Positions 32,568-42,480 of a DNA stretch of 64,000 bases are shown here, piece after piece. How positions within the stretch are numbered: position 1 is the first letter of the stretch; the number at the start of each line of letters is the position of its first letter. This DNA is from Bartonella sp. DGB1 (GTDB lineage Bacteria; Pseudomonadota; Alphaproteobacteria; Rhizobiales; Rhizobiaceae). The position numbers and the translations under genes are program-made. The stretch is taken from positions 868,001 to 932,000 of the forward strand of contig NZ_CP166769.1 of assembly GCF_041345015.1 (NCBI RefSeq), given 5' to 3'. A model generated the notes under the pieces. It was not told where the DNA came from. It worked only from the letters and a program-made list of their open reading frames with translations, and made no database searches.

Positions 32568-32780
32568 CTAACGAAAAAGCCCAACGAGGAAAGACACACC
32601 ACGCCCAGCAATAAATGAAAAAAATTGATCAATAACAAAGAAAAAAATAGCAGATAGAAAAACTAGAATCAAAACCATCACCAAAGAAACAACGGTTTCT
32701 TTTCTAGAAGGCCAAACAACTTTACGAACTTCAGCACGTACCTGCTTAAAGAATTCTACAACACCAGATTTAGACGCCAT
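32568..32780 (-). CDS. secE: protein translocase subunit SecE
   Basis: Small inner-membrane subunit of SecYEG. The core reads VVEFFKQVRAEVRKVVWPSR, with the invariant W-P/R-K region, followed by one long membrane helix (VSLVMVLILVFLSAIFFFVI). The start is placed at the ATG at 32780 (70 aa), the usual single-TM alphaproteobacterial size. An in-frame ATG at 32837 would add 19 residues of no known function. It lies between tRNA-Trp and nusG. Confidence 0.92.
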   Translation of the reverse strand: MASKSGVVEFFKQVRAEVRKVVWPSRKETVVSLVMVLILVFLSAIFFFVIDQFFSFIAGRGVSFLVGLFR

Positions 32781-32871
32781 GTTCGCTAACTCGCCAATAA
32801 ATACATTAAAATTTGATACCCAATCTAACATAAACAAGATATAAATACAAGCATTATCCTAAAATTATAAA

Positions 32872-32947
<76 letters not shown>

Positions 32948-32948
32948 T

Positions 32949-32967
32949 AAATACGACAAGCGTATTT
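32949..32967 (-). terminator. weak hairpin after tuf
   Basis: AAATACG-ACAAG-CGTATTT, a 7-bp stem directly between the tuf stop and tRNA-Trp. It may be a weak terminator or a tRNA processing signal. Confidence 0.35.
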
Positions 32968-32968
32968 A

Positions 32969-34143
32969 TTATTCAATAATTTTAGATACAACACCTGCAC
33001 CAACAGTACGACCACCTTCACGAATAGCAAAACGAAGTTTTTCTTCCATTGCTATAGGAGAAATAAGAGTAACATCCATTGCAACATTATCACCTGGCAT
33101 AACCATTTCAACATTTGCTGGAAGAGTAACAACGCCAGTAACATCGGTTGTACGGAAATAAAACTGTGGACGATAATTAGTTAAAAATGGTGTATGACGA
33201 CCACCTTCTTCTTTTGTTAGAATATAAGCTTCTGCCTGGAATTTAGTATGAGGAGTAACACTACCAGGTTTAGCTAAAACCTGACCACGCTCAACACCTT
33301 CACGGTCAATACCACGCAATAAAGCGCCTACATTATCACCTGCTTGACCTTGATCAAGAAGCTTACGGAACATTTCAACACCTGTGATAGTAGTTTTAAC
33401 TGTATCACGGATACCTAAAATTTCAACTTCCTCACCAACCTTAATAACACCACGCTCAATACGACCGTAACAACTGTACCGCGACCAGAAATAGAAAATA
33501 CATCTTCTATAGGCATTAAGAACGGCTGATCAATTGGACGTTCAGGAATAGGAATGTAAGAATCAATAGCAGCAACTAATGCACGAATAGCATCTTCACC
33601 TATTGTCTTATCACTATCTTCTAAAGCTGCAAGAGCTGAACCTCTAATAATTGGAATTTCATCACCAGGAAAATCATAATTAGTTAAAAGTTCACGTAAC
33701 TCTAATTCTACTAATTCTAATAATTCTTCATCATCAACCTGGTCAACCTTATTCATGAAGACAACCATAGCTGGAACACCAACTTGGTGAGCTAGCAAAA
33801 TATGTTCACGTGTCTGCGGCATTGGACCATCGGCTGCTGAAACAACGAGAATAGCGCCATCCATTTGAGCCGCACCAGTAATCATATTTTTTACATAATC
33901 TGCGTGACCTGGACAATCAACGTGGGCATAGTGACGATTCTCTGTCTCATATTCAACATGGGCTGCTGAAATAGTTATACCACGTGCTTTTTCTTCTGGT
34001 GCAGCATCAATTTGATCATAAGCTCTAAACTCACCAAAGTATTTTGTAATCGCAGCGGTTAATGAGGTCTTACCATGGTCAACGTGACCAATAGTACCAA
34101 CATTTACGTGCGGCTTTGTTCTCTCAAATTTACTTTTAGCCAT
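32969..34143 (-). pseudogene. tuf: elongation factor Tu, interrupted by a one-base deletion
   Basis: Frame one (34143 down to ~33465) encodes GTPase domain I with [19 protein letters not shown] and NKVD, up to [11 protein letters not shown]. Frame two continues with the rest of EF-Tu, including [20 protein letters not shown] and the C-terminal [13 protein letters not shown]. The break is at ACGGTCGTATTGAGCGT near 33463-33466; one extra G would restore TGRIERG, the universal sequence. The total of 1175 nt + 1 equals 392 codons, the normal EF-Tu length. Outside the indel the protein is fully conserved, so either this is a very recent loss in one of two tuf genes or a base was dropped in sequencing or assembly. 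Confidence 0.9.
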
Positions 34144-34207
34144 TTGACCTGACCTTTCTACGAAAGCTTGATATTATATATTCACATTAACTAATCATAG
34201 GATAAAA

Positions 34208-34281
34208 TGGAGCGGGTAGCGGGAATCGAACCCGCATATTTAGCTTGGAAGGCTACTGCTCTACCATTGAGCTATACCCGC
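34208..34281 (-). tRNA. tRNA-Gly (TCC)
   Basis: 74 nt on the minus strand, from GCGGGTATAGCTCAATGG to CCCGCTCCA. The anticodon loop is CTTCCAA with anticodon TCC, the T-loop is GTTCGAT, and CCA is encoded. It lies upstream of tuf in the conserved Tyr-Gly-tuf-Trp order. Confidence 0.95.
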
Positions 34282-34304
34282 AACAATAACTAATTCTCTA
34301 CAAA

Positions 34305-34388
34305 TGGTGGAGGGAGTTGGATTTGAACCAACGTAGCATACGCAACGGATTTACAGTCCGTCCCCTTTAACCACTCGGGCATCCCTCC
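34305..34388 (-). tRNA. tRNA-Tyr (GTA)
   Basis: 84 nt on the minus strand with a long variable arm, from GGAGGGATGCCCGAGTGG to CCCTCCACCA. The anticodon context is GACTGTAAATC, giving GTA. The 3' CCA is encoded. It is first of the tRNA/tuf cluster and divergent from rlmB. Confidence 0.95.
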
Positions 34389-34569
34389 ATATAGAGATCT
34401 ACGATTAGTATTTATCGATAGTATTTTATGGATACCCACAAATTTCACCTCGATAAGCTACTTTATGCCTATATTCTTTTACTATGTCAATAGTTTATCG
34501 TGTATATAATAAATATCTTTTATTTTATAACCATTCAATTATAAGTTTTCAACAGAAGGATTTTTTTTT

Positions 34570-35406
34570 ATGTCATCAGACGCTAAAAACTCTCATTTCG
34601 CGCGATTAAGAAGACAATTTCGTGATCAACAAACTCGAATCAAAAACCATAATCATAAAAAAATCTGCCATGATAGTCAGCTAAAAGATAATGAAATTTG
34701 GTTATATGGATTACACACTGTAGAATATGCTTTAAAAAACCCTAACAGAAAAATAATAGAATTATTATTAACTAAAAATGCTGAAAATAAAATAAAAGAA
34801 AAAATAGATCTCAACAACATTGATTATAAAAATATATCTATCAACGAAATAAATAAATACGTCGGTGAACAAGCTGTCCATCAAGGTGTATTAATGAAAA
34901 CCTTACCATTAAAACCAATGGAATTAAATAAATGTAAAAATAATGATTTAATTCTTCTCTTAGATCAAATTACAGACCCACATAATGTAGGCGCTATTAT
35001 TAGATCGGCCGTAGCTTTAAAAGTAGATAGTATAATAACCACTCATAAACACAGTGCACATGAATCGGCTGTGTTAGCTAAATCAGCCTCAGGTGCTTTA
35101 GAATTAATTAATTATGTAACTGTTAAAAATCTTTCTCAAGCTATATTAGAGTTAAAAGAAGCAGGATTCTTTATTATTGGATTAGATTCTGAAGGAGAAC
35201 AATCTATTGAAGAAATAATAGAAGGAAATAAAATAGCTCTAGTATTAGGTTCAGAAGGTAAAGGACTGAGACATAAAACCAAACTCAACGTTTCTAAGTT
35301 AGCAAAATTAGAAATGCCAGGAGAAATAAAATCATTAAATGTTTCAAATGCTGCAGCTTTGTCTATTTATATAACCCGGAATTACTTAAATAGAAAGTTA
35401 ACTTAA
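34570..35406 (+). CDS. rlmB: 23S rRNA (guanosine-2'-O-)-methyltransferase RlmB (SpoU/TrmH family)
   Basis: SPOUT-fold SAM-dependent methylase, 278 aa. An N-terminal basic stretch (~1-50) precedes the substrate-binding domain starting WLYGLHTVEYALKN. The knot motifs are LLDQITDPHNVGAIIRSAVA, ALVLGSEGKGLR and LNVSNAAALSIY. It lies divergently next to tRNA-Tyr, the usual location in Alphaproteobacteria. Its 3' end overlaps the convergent rhomboid gene by 44 nt, a sign of genome compaction. Confidence 0.93.
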   Translation: MSSDAKNSHFARLRRQFRDQQTRIKNHNHKKICHDSQLKDNEIWLYGLHTVEYALKNPNRKIIELLLTKNAENKIKEKIDLNNIDYKNISINEINKYVGEQAVHQGVLMKTLPLKPMELNKCKNNDLILLLDQITDPHNVGAIIRSAVALKVDSIITTHKHSAHESAVLAKSASGALELINYVTVKNLSQAILELKEAGFFIIGLDSEGEQSIEEIIEGNKIALVLGSEGKGLRHKTKLNVSKLAKLEMPGEIKSLNVSNAAALSIYITRNYLNRKLT

Positions 35407-36046
35407 TAAAAAACTTGATAGTAAAAAAACCAAATATAAAACCTATTAAATGTACATCTGTGGCTATATTATTAAAACCATCAAAAATTGAAAAAAATAA
35501 ATAAGATACATTCAATAACAACCAAATTACAATGAAAGACATTACTATTTTGTTATATCTAACTTCTTTTAATGATAAATATTTATTATTAAAATCTAAA
35601 GTGTGTCTTTCATTAATAAAGAAACCATAACGAGCTGCACCGCCTACAACGGCTGAAAGCACACCTGATGCGCCGACTAGAGGAATAAAGCTATAAGGTA
35701 TTAAATAATAATGTCCTAAGGCACAGACAACAGAACTTATCAACCAAAATATAACAAAAGTTATCGAACCTAGTTTCTTTGCCAAAATACTACCAAACGA
35801 TAGTAATATGCCTAAATTTAAAAATAGATGAAGCCAACTAGAATGTATAAAAGAATAACTAACCGCAGTAAAAAAGCTATTTAAAGAAAAAATTACCGGC
35901 ACGAACCCAAAATAATAAAAAAATATATATTTATTAGTAATAAAATATTGATAAATTAAAAATATTATCAGTAATGATAAAGCAAAAAACTTAATCACAT
36001 TAGAAATTAAAAATAAACTTTTGTTAGTATAATGATAATTTTTCAT
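35363..36046 (-). CDS. rhomboid-family intramembrane serine protease
   Basis: A polytopic membrane protein (227 aa from the ATG at 36046) with the catalytic serine in LVGASGVLSAVVGG (GASG motif) and the catalytic histidine in DVHLIGFIFGF. The HLFLN in the preceding TM2 region matches the rhomboid HxxxN-type oxyanion element. It cleaves membrane-embedded substrates; the natural target is unknown. A GTG at 36058 is an alternative start. It is encoded downstream of the DUF2155 gene and overlaps rlmB convergently. Confidence 0.82.
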   Translation of the reverse strand: MKNYHYTNKSLFLISNVIKFFALSLLIIFLIYQYFITNKYIFFYYFGFVPVIFSLNSFFTAVSYSFIHSSWLHLFLNLGILLSFGSILAKKLGSITFVIFWLISSVVCALGHYYLIPYSFIPLVGASGVLSAVVGGAARYGFFINERHTLDFNNKYLSLKEVRYNKIVMSFIVIWLLLNVSYLFFSIFDGFNNIATDVHLIGFIFGFFTIKFFIKLTFYLSNSGLYK

Positions 36047-36076
36047 AGAGCTAAACACTCATATCAACTAATAATA

Positions 36077-36718
36077 TTACGATTCATCTATATTTTGACA
36101 TTTTTTTAACCAAACATCATAAACGGCATGATCAACAGCATTTATTCCTGGACTATTCGCAAACATCCAACCAGAGAATAGCGATTTAACTTCATTATCT
36201 AGAGTTATCACTTTTATAGAGACAAAAGCGTCTGTTATATCTGGCTCAGTAGGAGCGCTAGTATAACAAACTTTTGGCGTCACCTGCAAAGAACCAAATT
36301 GATAAGTTTGTCCTATAGGTACAGAAAAGATTTTTACATTACCGCTAATTTTATCTAAACCATAAAATTGCGCCCTTGTATTTTTAATACGTTGTACTGG
36401 AGCATAATAATTATCACTCCATGGTAAAATGACCTCTTCTTCATATCCTTCATCTAGATCTTGCTCAGGAGTAAGTTCATCTAACATTAAAAAATCACTA
36501 TTTTCTAAATCAGAATTATTATTTATTGCTTCAGTAGGAGCTAACAAACTACGATTCAGATCTAAAGATTCTCGTTCTTTTACATTCGATGAACGCTCTT
36601 TTACGTCAACATACTCAGCTTCGCTTACACTAGTAGCCCGCACCAACGATAAACTACAAACAGAAAATATAATCATCAATTTGGATATTATAAAAATTAA
36701 TTTTGTGCATCTTTTCAT
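36077..36718 (-). CDS. DUF2155-domain periplasmic protein
   Basis: 213 aa with an N-terminal signal sequence (about residues 1-28). A Ser/Glu/Asp-rich variable region (~30-105) precedes the conserved domain: LDKISGNVKIFSVPIGQ, FGSLQVTPKVCY and SLFSGWMFANSPGINAVDH, ending VYDVWLKKC. The domain is largely restricted to Alphaproteobacteria and has no assigned biochemical function. It follows the NDUFA12-like gene by 31 bp, its usual partner. Confidence 0.85.
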   Translation of the reverse strand: MKRCTKLIFIISKLMIIFSVCSLSLVRATSVSEAEYVDVKERSSNVKERESLDLNRSLLAPTEAINNNSDLENSDFLMLDELTPEQDLDEGYEEEVILPWSDNYYAPVQRIKNTRAQFYGLDKISGNVKIFSVPIGQTYQFGSLQVTPKVCYTSAPTEPDITDAFVSIKVITLDNEVKSLFSGWMFANSPGINAVDHAVYDVWLKKCQNIDES

Positions 36719-36749
36719 ATTTATGCAAATATCCTATTAATTTGTAAAG

Positions 36750-37148
36750 TTATTTACTTTTATCAGCTGGAGGAATCCACGGCTGATAACTCTTATCCTC
36801 ACTAACAGCCTTCCCTGTTACACCATTAGGACGATAAGCCAAAAGAGTTGAAGTCAGATTAGGCACATGTGGCTTTTGCCAATCATACGGCTGATAAACT
36901 TCTTCAGATGGAGCTATATCAACGCGATAATGCAACCATCCATGCCATCCTGGAGGAACCAAACTAGCCTCTGATAAACAGCAATATATTACCCAACGCT
37001 TAGGGCGACCATCTATATTTTTTGAACCCTGATAATATTTATTACCAAATTCATCTACTCCTACAAATTTTCCTTTACGCCAAGTAAAAAAATCAGTTCC
37101 AAGAGTAGATCCATTCCACCAAGTAAAAATTTTCTTTAACCAATTCAT
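36750..37148 (-). CDS. NADH:ubiquinone oxidoreductase subunit NDUFA12-like protein
   Basis: 132-aa homologue of the mitochondrial complex I accessory subunit B17.2. It has GTDFFTWRKGKFVGVDEFGN, KYYQ, PKRWVIYC and the W-rich PPGWHGWLHYR segment. The C-terminus ends YQPWIPP, as in the family. It implies that an alphaproteobacterial complex I is encoded elsewhere in the genome. It lies 27 bp downstream of gatB. Confidence 0.9.
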   Translation of the reverse strand: MNWLKKIFTWWNGSTLGTDFFTWRKGKFVGVDEFGNKYYQGSKNIDGRPKRWVIYCCLSEASLVPPGWHGWLHYRVDIAPSEEVYQPYDWQKPHVPNLTSTLLAYRPNGVTGKAVSEDKSYQPWIPPADKSK

Positions 37149-37175
37149 ATTATTACTCTAGTTAAAATACAATTA

Positions 37176-38672
37176 TCATAAGTCCAATTTTTTTTGCACC
37201 AATTCATTAACAGCTTGCGGATTTGCCTTTCCTGCAGTAGCCTTCATTACCTGACCAACAAACCATCCAACTAAGGCTGGTTTTTTAGCTAATTGAGCAA
37301 CTTTATCTGGATTGTTAGCTATAACTTCCTCAACAACTTTTTCAATTTCTCCAAGGTCAGTTACCTGCTTCATTCCTCTTTCTTCCACTATTTGCTTCGG
37401 TGATCCACCTTCTTGCCAAATAATTTCAAAAAGATCTTTAGCTATTTTATTAGAAATAATTCCTTCCTGTATTAGGTCAATTATCTCTCCTAACTGCACA
37501 GTTGATATAGGTATATTTTCTAAAGTCAAATTATGACGATTCATTGCCCCTAATAAATCATTGATTATCCAATTAGCAACTAACTTACTATCTCTGTTAA
37601 TTACAACTTGCTCAAAATAATCAACTATCGCTTTTTCAGTAACCAATATAGCAGAATCATAAGCAGATAGACCATAATCTTGCATAAATCTCTTACGTTT
37701 CTCATCAGGCAATTCTGGTAAGGATTTTCTAATATTTTCTACATATTCTTCTGTCAACTGCAACGGCAATAAATCAGGATCAGGAAAATAACGATAATCG
37801 TGGGCTTCTTCTTTAGATCTCATAGATCTAGTTTCACCTTTAACAGGATCAAATAATCTTGTCTCTTGCTGAACAATTTTACCATCTTCTAATAAGGCTA
37901 TCTGGCGTCTGGCTTCAGTTTCAATTGCCTGACCTACAAAGCGAATAGAATTAACATTTTTTATTTCACATCTTGTACCAAATGGCGCTCCTGGTCGTCT
38001 AACGGATACATTAACATCAGCACGCAATGATCCCTCATCCATATTTCCATCACATGTACCTAGATATTTTAATAAATTTCTTAATTTAGTTAGATAAGCC
38101 TTAGCTTCCTCTGCTGATCTTATATCTGGTCTAGAAACTATTTCCATTAATGCAACACCAGATCTATTAAGATCTACATATGACATAGTTGGATGTTGAT
38201 CATGCAACAATTTTCCTGCATCTTGTTCTAAATGCAATCTTTCTATACCAATTACTACATCTTCAAATTCACCTTTAGCATCTGGACCTACAGAAACTAA
38301 TAAATTACCCTCTCCTACTATAGGATAGAAAAATTGTGAGATTTGATATCCTGAAGGTAAATCAGGATAAAAATAATTTTTTCTATCAAATACTGAATAT
38401 AAGTTAATTTTAGCACATAAACCTAATCCGGTTTTAATAGCCTGCTCAACACAATATTCATTCAATGACGGCAACATACCTGGCATAGCAGCATCTACTA
38501 AAGAAACATTAGCATTAGGCTCAGAACCAAAATCAGTACTCGCCCCTGAAAATAATTTAGAAGCAGATTTTATCTGGGCATGAACTTCCATACCTACCAC
38601 TATTTCCCAGTCACCAGTGGCGCCTGGGATTAAATTCTTTTTATTTGTATCTCTTGTCTCGACTATTGTCAT
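37176..38672 (-). CDS. gatB: Asp-tRNA(Asn)/Glu-tRNA(Gln) amidotransferase subunit B
   Basis: 498-aa subunit that phosphorylates and amidates mischarged Glu-tRNA-Gln or Asp-tRNA-Asn. Landmarks are [44 protein letters not shown] and [11 protein letters not shown], with the YqeY-like C-terminal tail (to VQKKLDL). gatC and gatA are not adjacent here. It fits the single glutamyl-tRNA synthetase at the start of the window. Confidence 0.95.
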   Translation of the reverse strand: MTIVETRDTNKKNLIPGATGDWEIVVGMEVHAQIKSASKLFSGASTDFGSEPNANVSLVDAAMPGMLPSLNEYCVEQAIKTGLGLCAKINLYSVFDRKNYFYPDLPSGYQISQFFYPIVGEGNLLVSVGPDAKGEFEDVVIGIERLHLEQDAGKLLHDQHPTMSYVDLNRSGVALMEIVSRPDIRSAEEAKAYLTKLRNLLKYLGTCDGNMDEGSLRADVNVSVRRPGAPFGTRCEIKNVNSIRFVGQAIETEARRQIALLEDGKIVQQETRLFDPVKGETRSMRSKEEAHDYRYFPDPDLLPLQLTEEYVENIRKSLPELPDEKRKRFMQDYGLSAYDSAILVTEKAIVDYFEQVVINRDSKLVANWIINDLLGAMNRHNLTLENIPISTVQLGEIIDLIQEGIISNKIAKDLFEIIWQEGGSPKQIVEERGMKQVTDLGEIEKVVEEVIANNPDKVAQLAKKPALVGWFVGQVMKATAGKANPQAVNELVQKKLDL

Positions 38673-38691
38673 TATTTTACCAATTTATAAT

Positions 38692-38728
38692 TATATTCTT
38701 ACTATATCTTAAATATAGCAAGAATATA
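38692..38728 (-). terminator. hairpin between tig and gatB
   Basis: TATATTCTTACTATAT / ATATAGCAAGAATATA, a 16-bp stem with one wobble pair and a 5-nt loop, 5 bp beyond the tig stop. There is no strong U-tract. It probably separates the tig transcript from gatB. Confidence 0.55.
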
Positions 38729-38732
38729 TCTA

Positions 38733-40136
38733 CTAGTTACTACTTTTTGCAGTCTTTTTTACAGTCTTCTTTTTCGCTGGCTTATTTTTTTTATCATTAT
38801 CCATGGAAAGCTGCATTAACTCTTCTTTGGATACAACTTTATCAGTCACCTTTATTTGAGACAATAAATGATCAATGACTTTCTCTTCAAAAACAGGAGC
38901 TTTTAACATATCAATCATTTGTGGATTAGATTGATAAAGTTTATATATTTCTTGCTCTTGACCAGGATATTGACGTAACTGATCATATAAGGCACGTTGC
39001 AACTCTTCTTCTGTTACTTCAATATTACCTACTCTACCATATTCAGACAACACTAGACCTAAACGCACACGGCGCTCTGCTAAACGTCTATATTCTGATT
39101 TTTCTTGATCTTCGTTTAGATTTTCACTCTCAAAAGTTTGGTTATTATGTTTCATTTCCTCTTGAACTTTAGCCCAAATATTTTGAAACTCACCTTCAAC
39201 TAATTCTTCTGGAAGAGTAAAAGTATAAATTTCATCTAAAGCATCTAAAATATTCTTTTTAACTTTTTGACGTGTAAAACTGCCATAATAACTTTCTATT
39301 TGTCTCTGGACAGCTTCTCTTAATTTATCTAAATTTTCTAATCCTAATTTTTGCGCTGCTTCATCACTAAGTACTACAGGGGCTGCTGATTGCACTTCAT
39401 GTATTTCAACATCAAAAGTGGCTTTTTTACCAGCCAAATTTTCAGCATGATAATTTTCTGGAAAAGTCACTTCAATAGTATTTTTATCTCCAGCCTTCAT
39501 GCCCAGTAGTTTATCTTCAAAACCAGGAATAAAACTATTAGAGCCTAATATTAAATGTGCATTCTCTGCGGCGCCACCTTCAAAAGGCTTATCATCTAAT
39601 TTACCAAGGTAATTAAACTTCAATCTATCACCTGTTTCTGCAGCACCTTCTTTGACTGTAAAGTCACGTGTATTCTCTAAAGTTTTTAAAATTTGCTCTT
39701 CTATTTCTTCTTTTGTCAGTTCTATCATTTCTCTTTCGACAGAAATAGTCTGAACATTTGAAATATCTATTTCTGGCAGGACTTCATACGCAAGACTAAA
39801 TACTAAATCTGCCTTACCAGCGATAATATTATCTATTTCTTTTTTATCCTCAGTAAGTTCAACTTTAGGTGTAACAGCAGGACGCTCGCCTCTTTCTTCC
39901 AAAATAGAATGACTAGCTTTAGTTATGGAATCATTTATTAATTCGGCCATAACTGAGGTACCATACATTTTTTTAATATGTAAAATAGGAACGTGCCCTC
40001 GACGAAACCCCTTCAAATCTGCGGTACGACTTAATTCTTGAAATTTTTCTTTAGCTTTTTCTGCTAGTTCATCAACTTTCACAGTAACTTGAATTTTGCG
40101 TTTTAAGCCATCTTTTAAAGTTTCGGTAAATTGCAT
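38733..40136 (-). CDS. tig: trigger factor (ribosome-associated chaperone)
   Basis: 467 aa from the ATG at 40136, beginning QFTETLKDGLKRKIQVTVK. The ribosome-binding signature is LKGFRRGHVP, the PPIase domain contains GDRLKFNYLGKLDDKPFEGG, and a long helical C-domain ends in a Lys-rich tail. A GTG at 40148 in frame is less likely as a start. Usually followed by clpP-clpX-lon, it stands here alone beside gatB. Confidence 0.94.
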   Translation of the reverse strand: MQFTETLKDGLKRKIQVTVKVDELAEKAKEKFQELSRTADLKGFRRGHVPILHIKKMYGTSVMAELINDSITKASHSILEERGERPAVTPKVELTEDKKEIDNIIAGKADLVFSLAYEVLPEIDISNVQTISVEREMIELTKEEIEEQILKTLENTRDFTVKEGAAETGDRLKFNYLGKLDDKPFEGGAAENAHLILGSNSFIPGFEDKLLGMKAGDKNTIEVTFPENYHAENLAGKKATFDVEIHEVQSAAPVVLSDEAAQKLGLENLDKLREAVQRQIESYYGSFTRQKVKKNILDALDEIYTFTLPEELVEGEFQNIWAKVQEEMKHNNQTFESENLNEDQEKSEYRRLAERRVRLGLVLSEYGRVGNIEVTEEELQRALYDQLRQYPGQEQEIYKLYQSNPQMIDMLKAPVFEEKVIDHLLSQIKVTDKVVSKEELMQLSMDNDKKNKPAKKKTVKKTAKSSN

Positions 40137-40697
40137 TATAATTTTCACTTCTTTAAGATTATCGACAATATATTAATTGCTAATTGAGACTATTATAAAA
40201 AATTCGCCTCACCAGAATATCTATTTATTTATCAGATATTCTCACTTAAAACAAGTTAGTTTTTATTCATTAATAAAAAAAGCCAACTCTGACAAACTTT
40301 ATAGATATATTAACGAAGCAAATTAAAAATTTATTTAAATACAATTAATCAGGACATAAAAAAATCTTTACAGATACTAATCCTATCTCAAAGATAATAA
40401 TATATCTCAAAAATTTTTAATATACACCATACTCATATTGTTGCTATTCATTAAATAATTATAAAAATTCAGTAAGTTATTTAAATATTTTTCTACAAAC
40501 TTACAAGATAACTAATATTCTATCTCATCCTCCATAAATTTTAATAGAATTAATATAAATTATTTTTTAATATTAAATTTATAACAAAAACTAGTAGATC
40601 ACTATACCGCAAAAATTTAGCCCCTTTCTATACCCCTCCAAAGGTTAAAATTTTCATAAATTAACATTAATTACTTATTATCTATAAAATATTATTA
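40137..40697. other. non-coding spacer between tig and gltS
   Basis: About 560 bp, strongly AT-rich, with stops in all frames on both strands. No repeat, tRNA or recognisable gene relic was seen. The tig promoter must lie at its left end. Confidence 0.45.
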
Positions 40698-41909
40698 TTA
40701 AGCTAAATATACTATTATCCAAGATAAGAACGGCACACCAACAATATCAATTAAAATTGATCCTGTAATAGGAACAATACGGAAAGCTTTAACAGAAAGA
40801 GCCTTATATTGTTCACATACACTAGTCATATTAGCCACCGCATTTGGCTGGGCTCCAAACCCATGACCGATTAAACCCGAGCACATAACCGCGGCATCAT
40901 AATTTTTCCCTAATAACCGAAAAACAACAAAAACTGTTAAAGATACCAGGAATATCACTTGAACTAACCAAATGACTAATAAAGGTAAAGCAACTGCTTT
41001 CAGTTCCCATATTTTTAATGTCAACATTGCCATAGTTAGAAATAGACCTAATGCAGAATTAGAGATTAACTCTAAAGAAGGCTGATCTAATTTAACTACG
41101 TTAAAATAATCATTCAGATTACGAAAAATTATAGCAACAATCATACCGGCGGAATAATTTGGAAGACGAAAACCAGGAATTAAAGCTTCAATCCAAATAA
41201 TAAGATAAATAGAAACAACCATTATTCCTAACACCACAGCTAACATTTTTATGAACGAATCCAAAGAAACGCCTTCAAGCGTTTTTAAAATAGATTTTTT
41301 ATCTATTTTTTTCTCATCAATCAGAGCATCAACTTTAATAGGAACCTTATGCCTATTAATCAAATAACTAGCAACTGGACCACCTAACAGACCGCCGACA
41401 AATAGACCAAAAGTAGCAGTTGCAATAGCCACAACGACAGCTCTTTCATGTCCATATTCAGCCGCAAGAGTGCCAAAGGCGGCGGCACCCCCATGTCCCC
41501 CTGTTAAAGATACTCCCCCTGTCATAATCCCTAATATAGGATCTAATCCTAACATAGTTGCTAAAGATAAACCTAAGTAAGTTTGTGATACTACTAAAAA
41601 CCAACAAATACCTAAATACACTAGTAATAAACGACCACCTGATCTAAGTAAACGAAAACTACCCCCTAAACCAATAAGAATAAAGAATGCGACCATTAGA
41701 TAGGGCTGTAATATATTATTAAAGCTTATATCTAACAAGCCAGTTTCATTACCTATCCAAAAAAGAATACTAGCTATAAAACCACCGGCTACCGGTGCTG
41801 GAATACAAAAACGTTGCAACCAAGATGATCGCCTTTTTAAGTGTACACCTAATAATAAACATAAAGATGCCAGAAATAATGTTTCTAGTGAATTTAATTG
41901 TACAACCAT
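40698..41909 (-). CDS. gltS: sodium/glutamate symporter
   Basis: 403-aa integral membrane protein of the ESS family with about ten or more TM segments. Conserved glycine-rich re-entrant segments are seen as GVSLTGGHGGAAAFGTLAAE and CSGLIGHGFGAQPNAVANM, the paired motifs of GltS. It imports glutamate with Na+. It is a single gene with large spacers on both sides. Glutamate uptake suits an organism living on host amino acids (inference). Confidence 0.9.
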   Translation of the reverse strand: MVVQLNSLETLFLASLCLLLGVHLKRRSSWLQRFCIPAPVAGGFIASILFWIGNETGLLDISFNNILQPYLMVAFFILIGLGGSFRLLRSGGRLLLVYLGICWFLVVSQTYLGLSLATMLGLDPILGIMTGGVSLTGGHGGAAAFGTLAAEYGHERAVVVAIATATFGLFVGGLLGGPVASYLINRHKVPIKVDALIDEKKIDKKSILKTLEGVSLDSFIKMLAVVLGIMVVSIYLIIWIEALIPGFRLPNYSAGMIVAIIFRNLNDYFNVVKLDQPSLELISNSALGLFLTMAMLTLKIWELKAVALPLLVIWLVQVIFLVSLTVFVVFRLLGKNYDAAVMCSGLIGHGFGAQPNAVANMTSVCEQYKALSVKAFRIVPITGSILIDIVGVPFLSWIIVYLA

Positions 41910-42480
41910 AGATCTCTTCCTTTATTAATTAATATCATAACTATAACCAGTAATTACGACATACATTGTACGGTCTTGCTATACAAACTTTTAGCGCTAA
42001 CGCATTATATACCTCTCCAAAATTAGCATAACATTTTAGAATATTACATTATATCTAAATAAAATATAAGCATAATTATTCATATAGCTAATATACTTAA
42101 TTAGAGATAAATTTATCTCTACAGATTAGCTATTACATTGAGCGTAATAATTTATGAAAATTACGAGTAAAAAATATTTATAATATTACCTTAGGACTAG
42201 AGCTTATAATAACAGCTATTATCATAAGCCTTAATCATAACTATTAATATTCAATATAGAAAAGCTGAGCAATTAGATTTTATTCACATCAATAATAATA
42301 TTGAACTATTTTTATCAATATATTAACAAGCTATAGATGATGACGCTAATCAAACCACCAAATAACTAATATTTTCTATATAAGTCATAAGTTCTTGTAT
42401 TTTCAGTTTTATCGATAATCATTAACTCAAATCTATTAAATTAATCATCATAAACCATAGGTATATGATCTGCTATTGAT
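41910..42480. other. spacer upstream of gltS with a nested palindrome
   Basis: About 570 bp without a supported gene. A perfect 20-bp palindrome TAGAGATAAATTTATCTCTA lies at 42102-42121. It is flanked by ATAGCTAAT (left) and ATTAGCTAT (right), which can pair around it. It could be a hairpin terminator for the MFS gene side or an operator; nothing decides between them. Confidence 0.4.
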
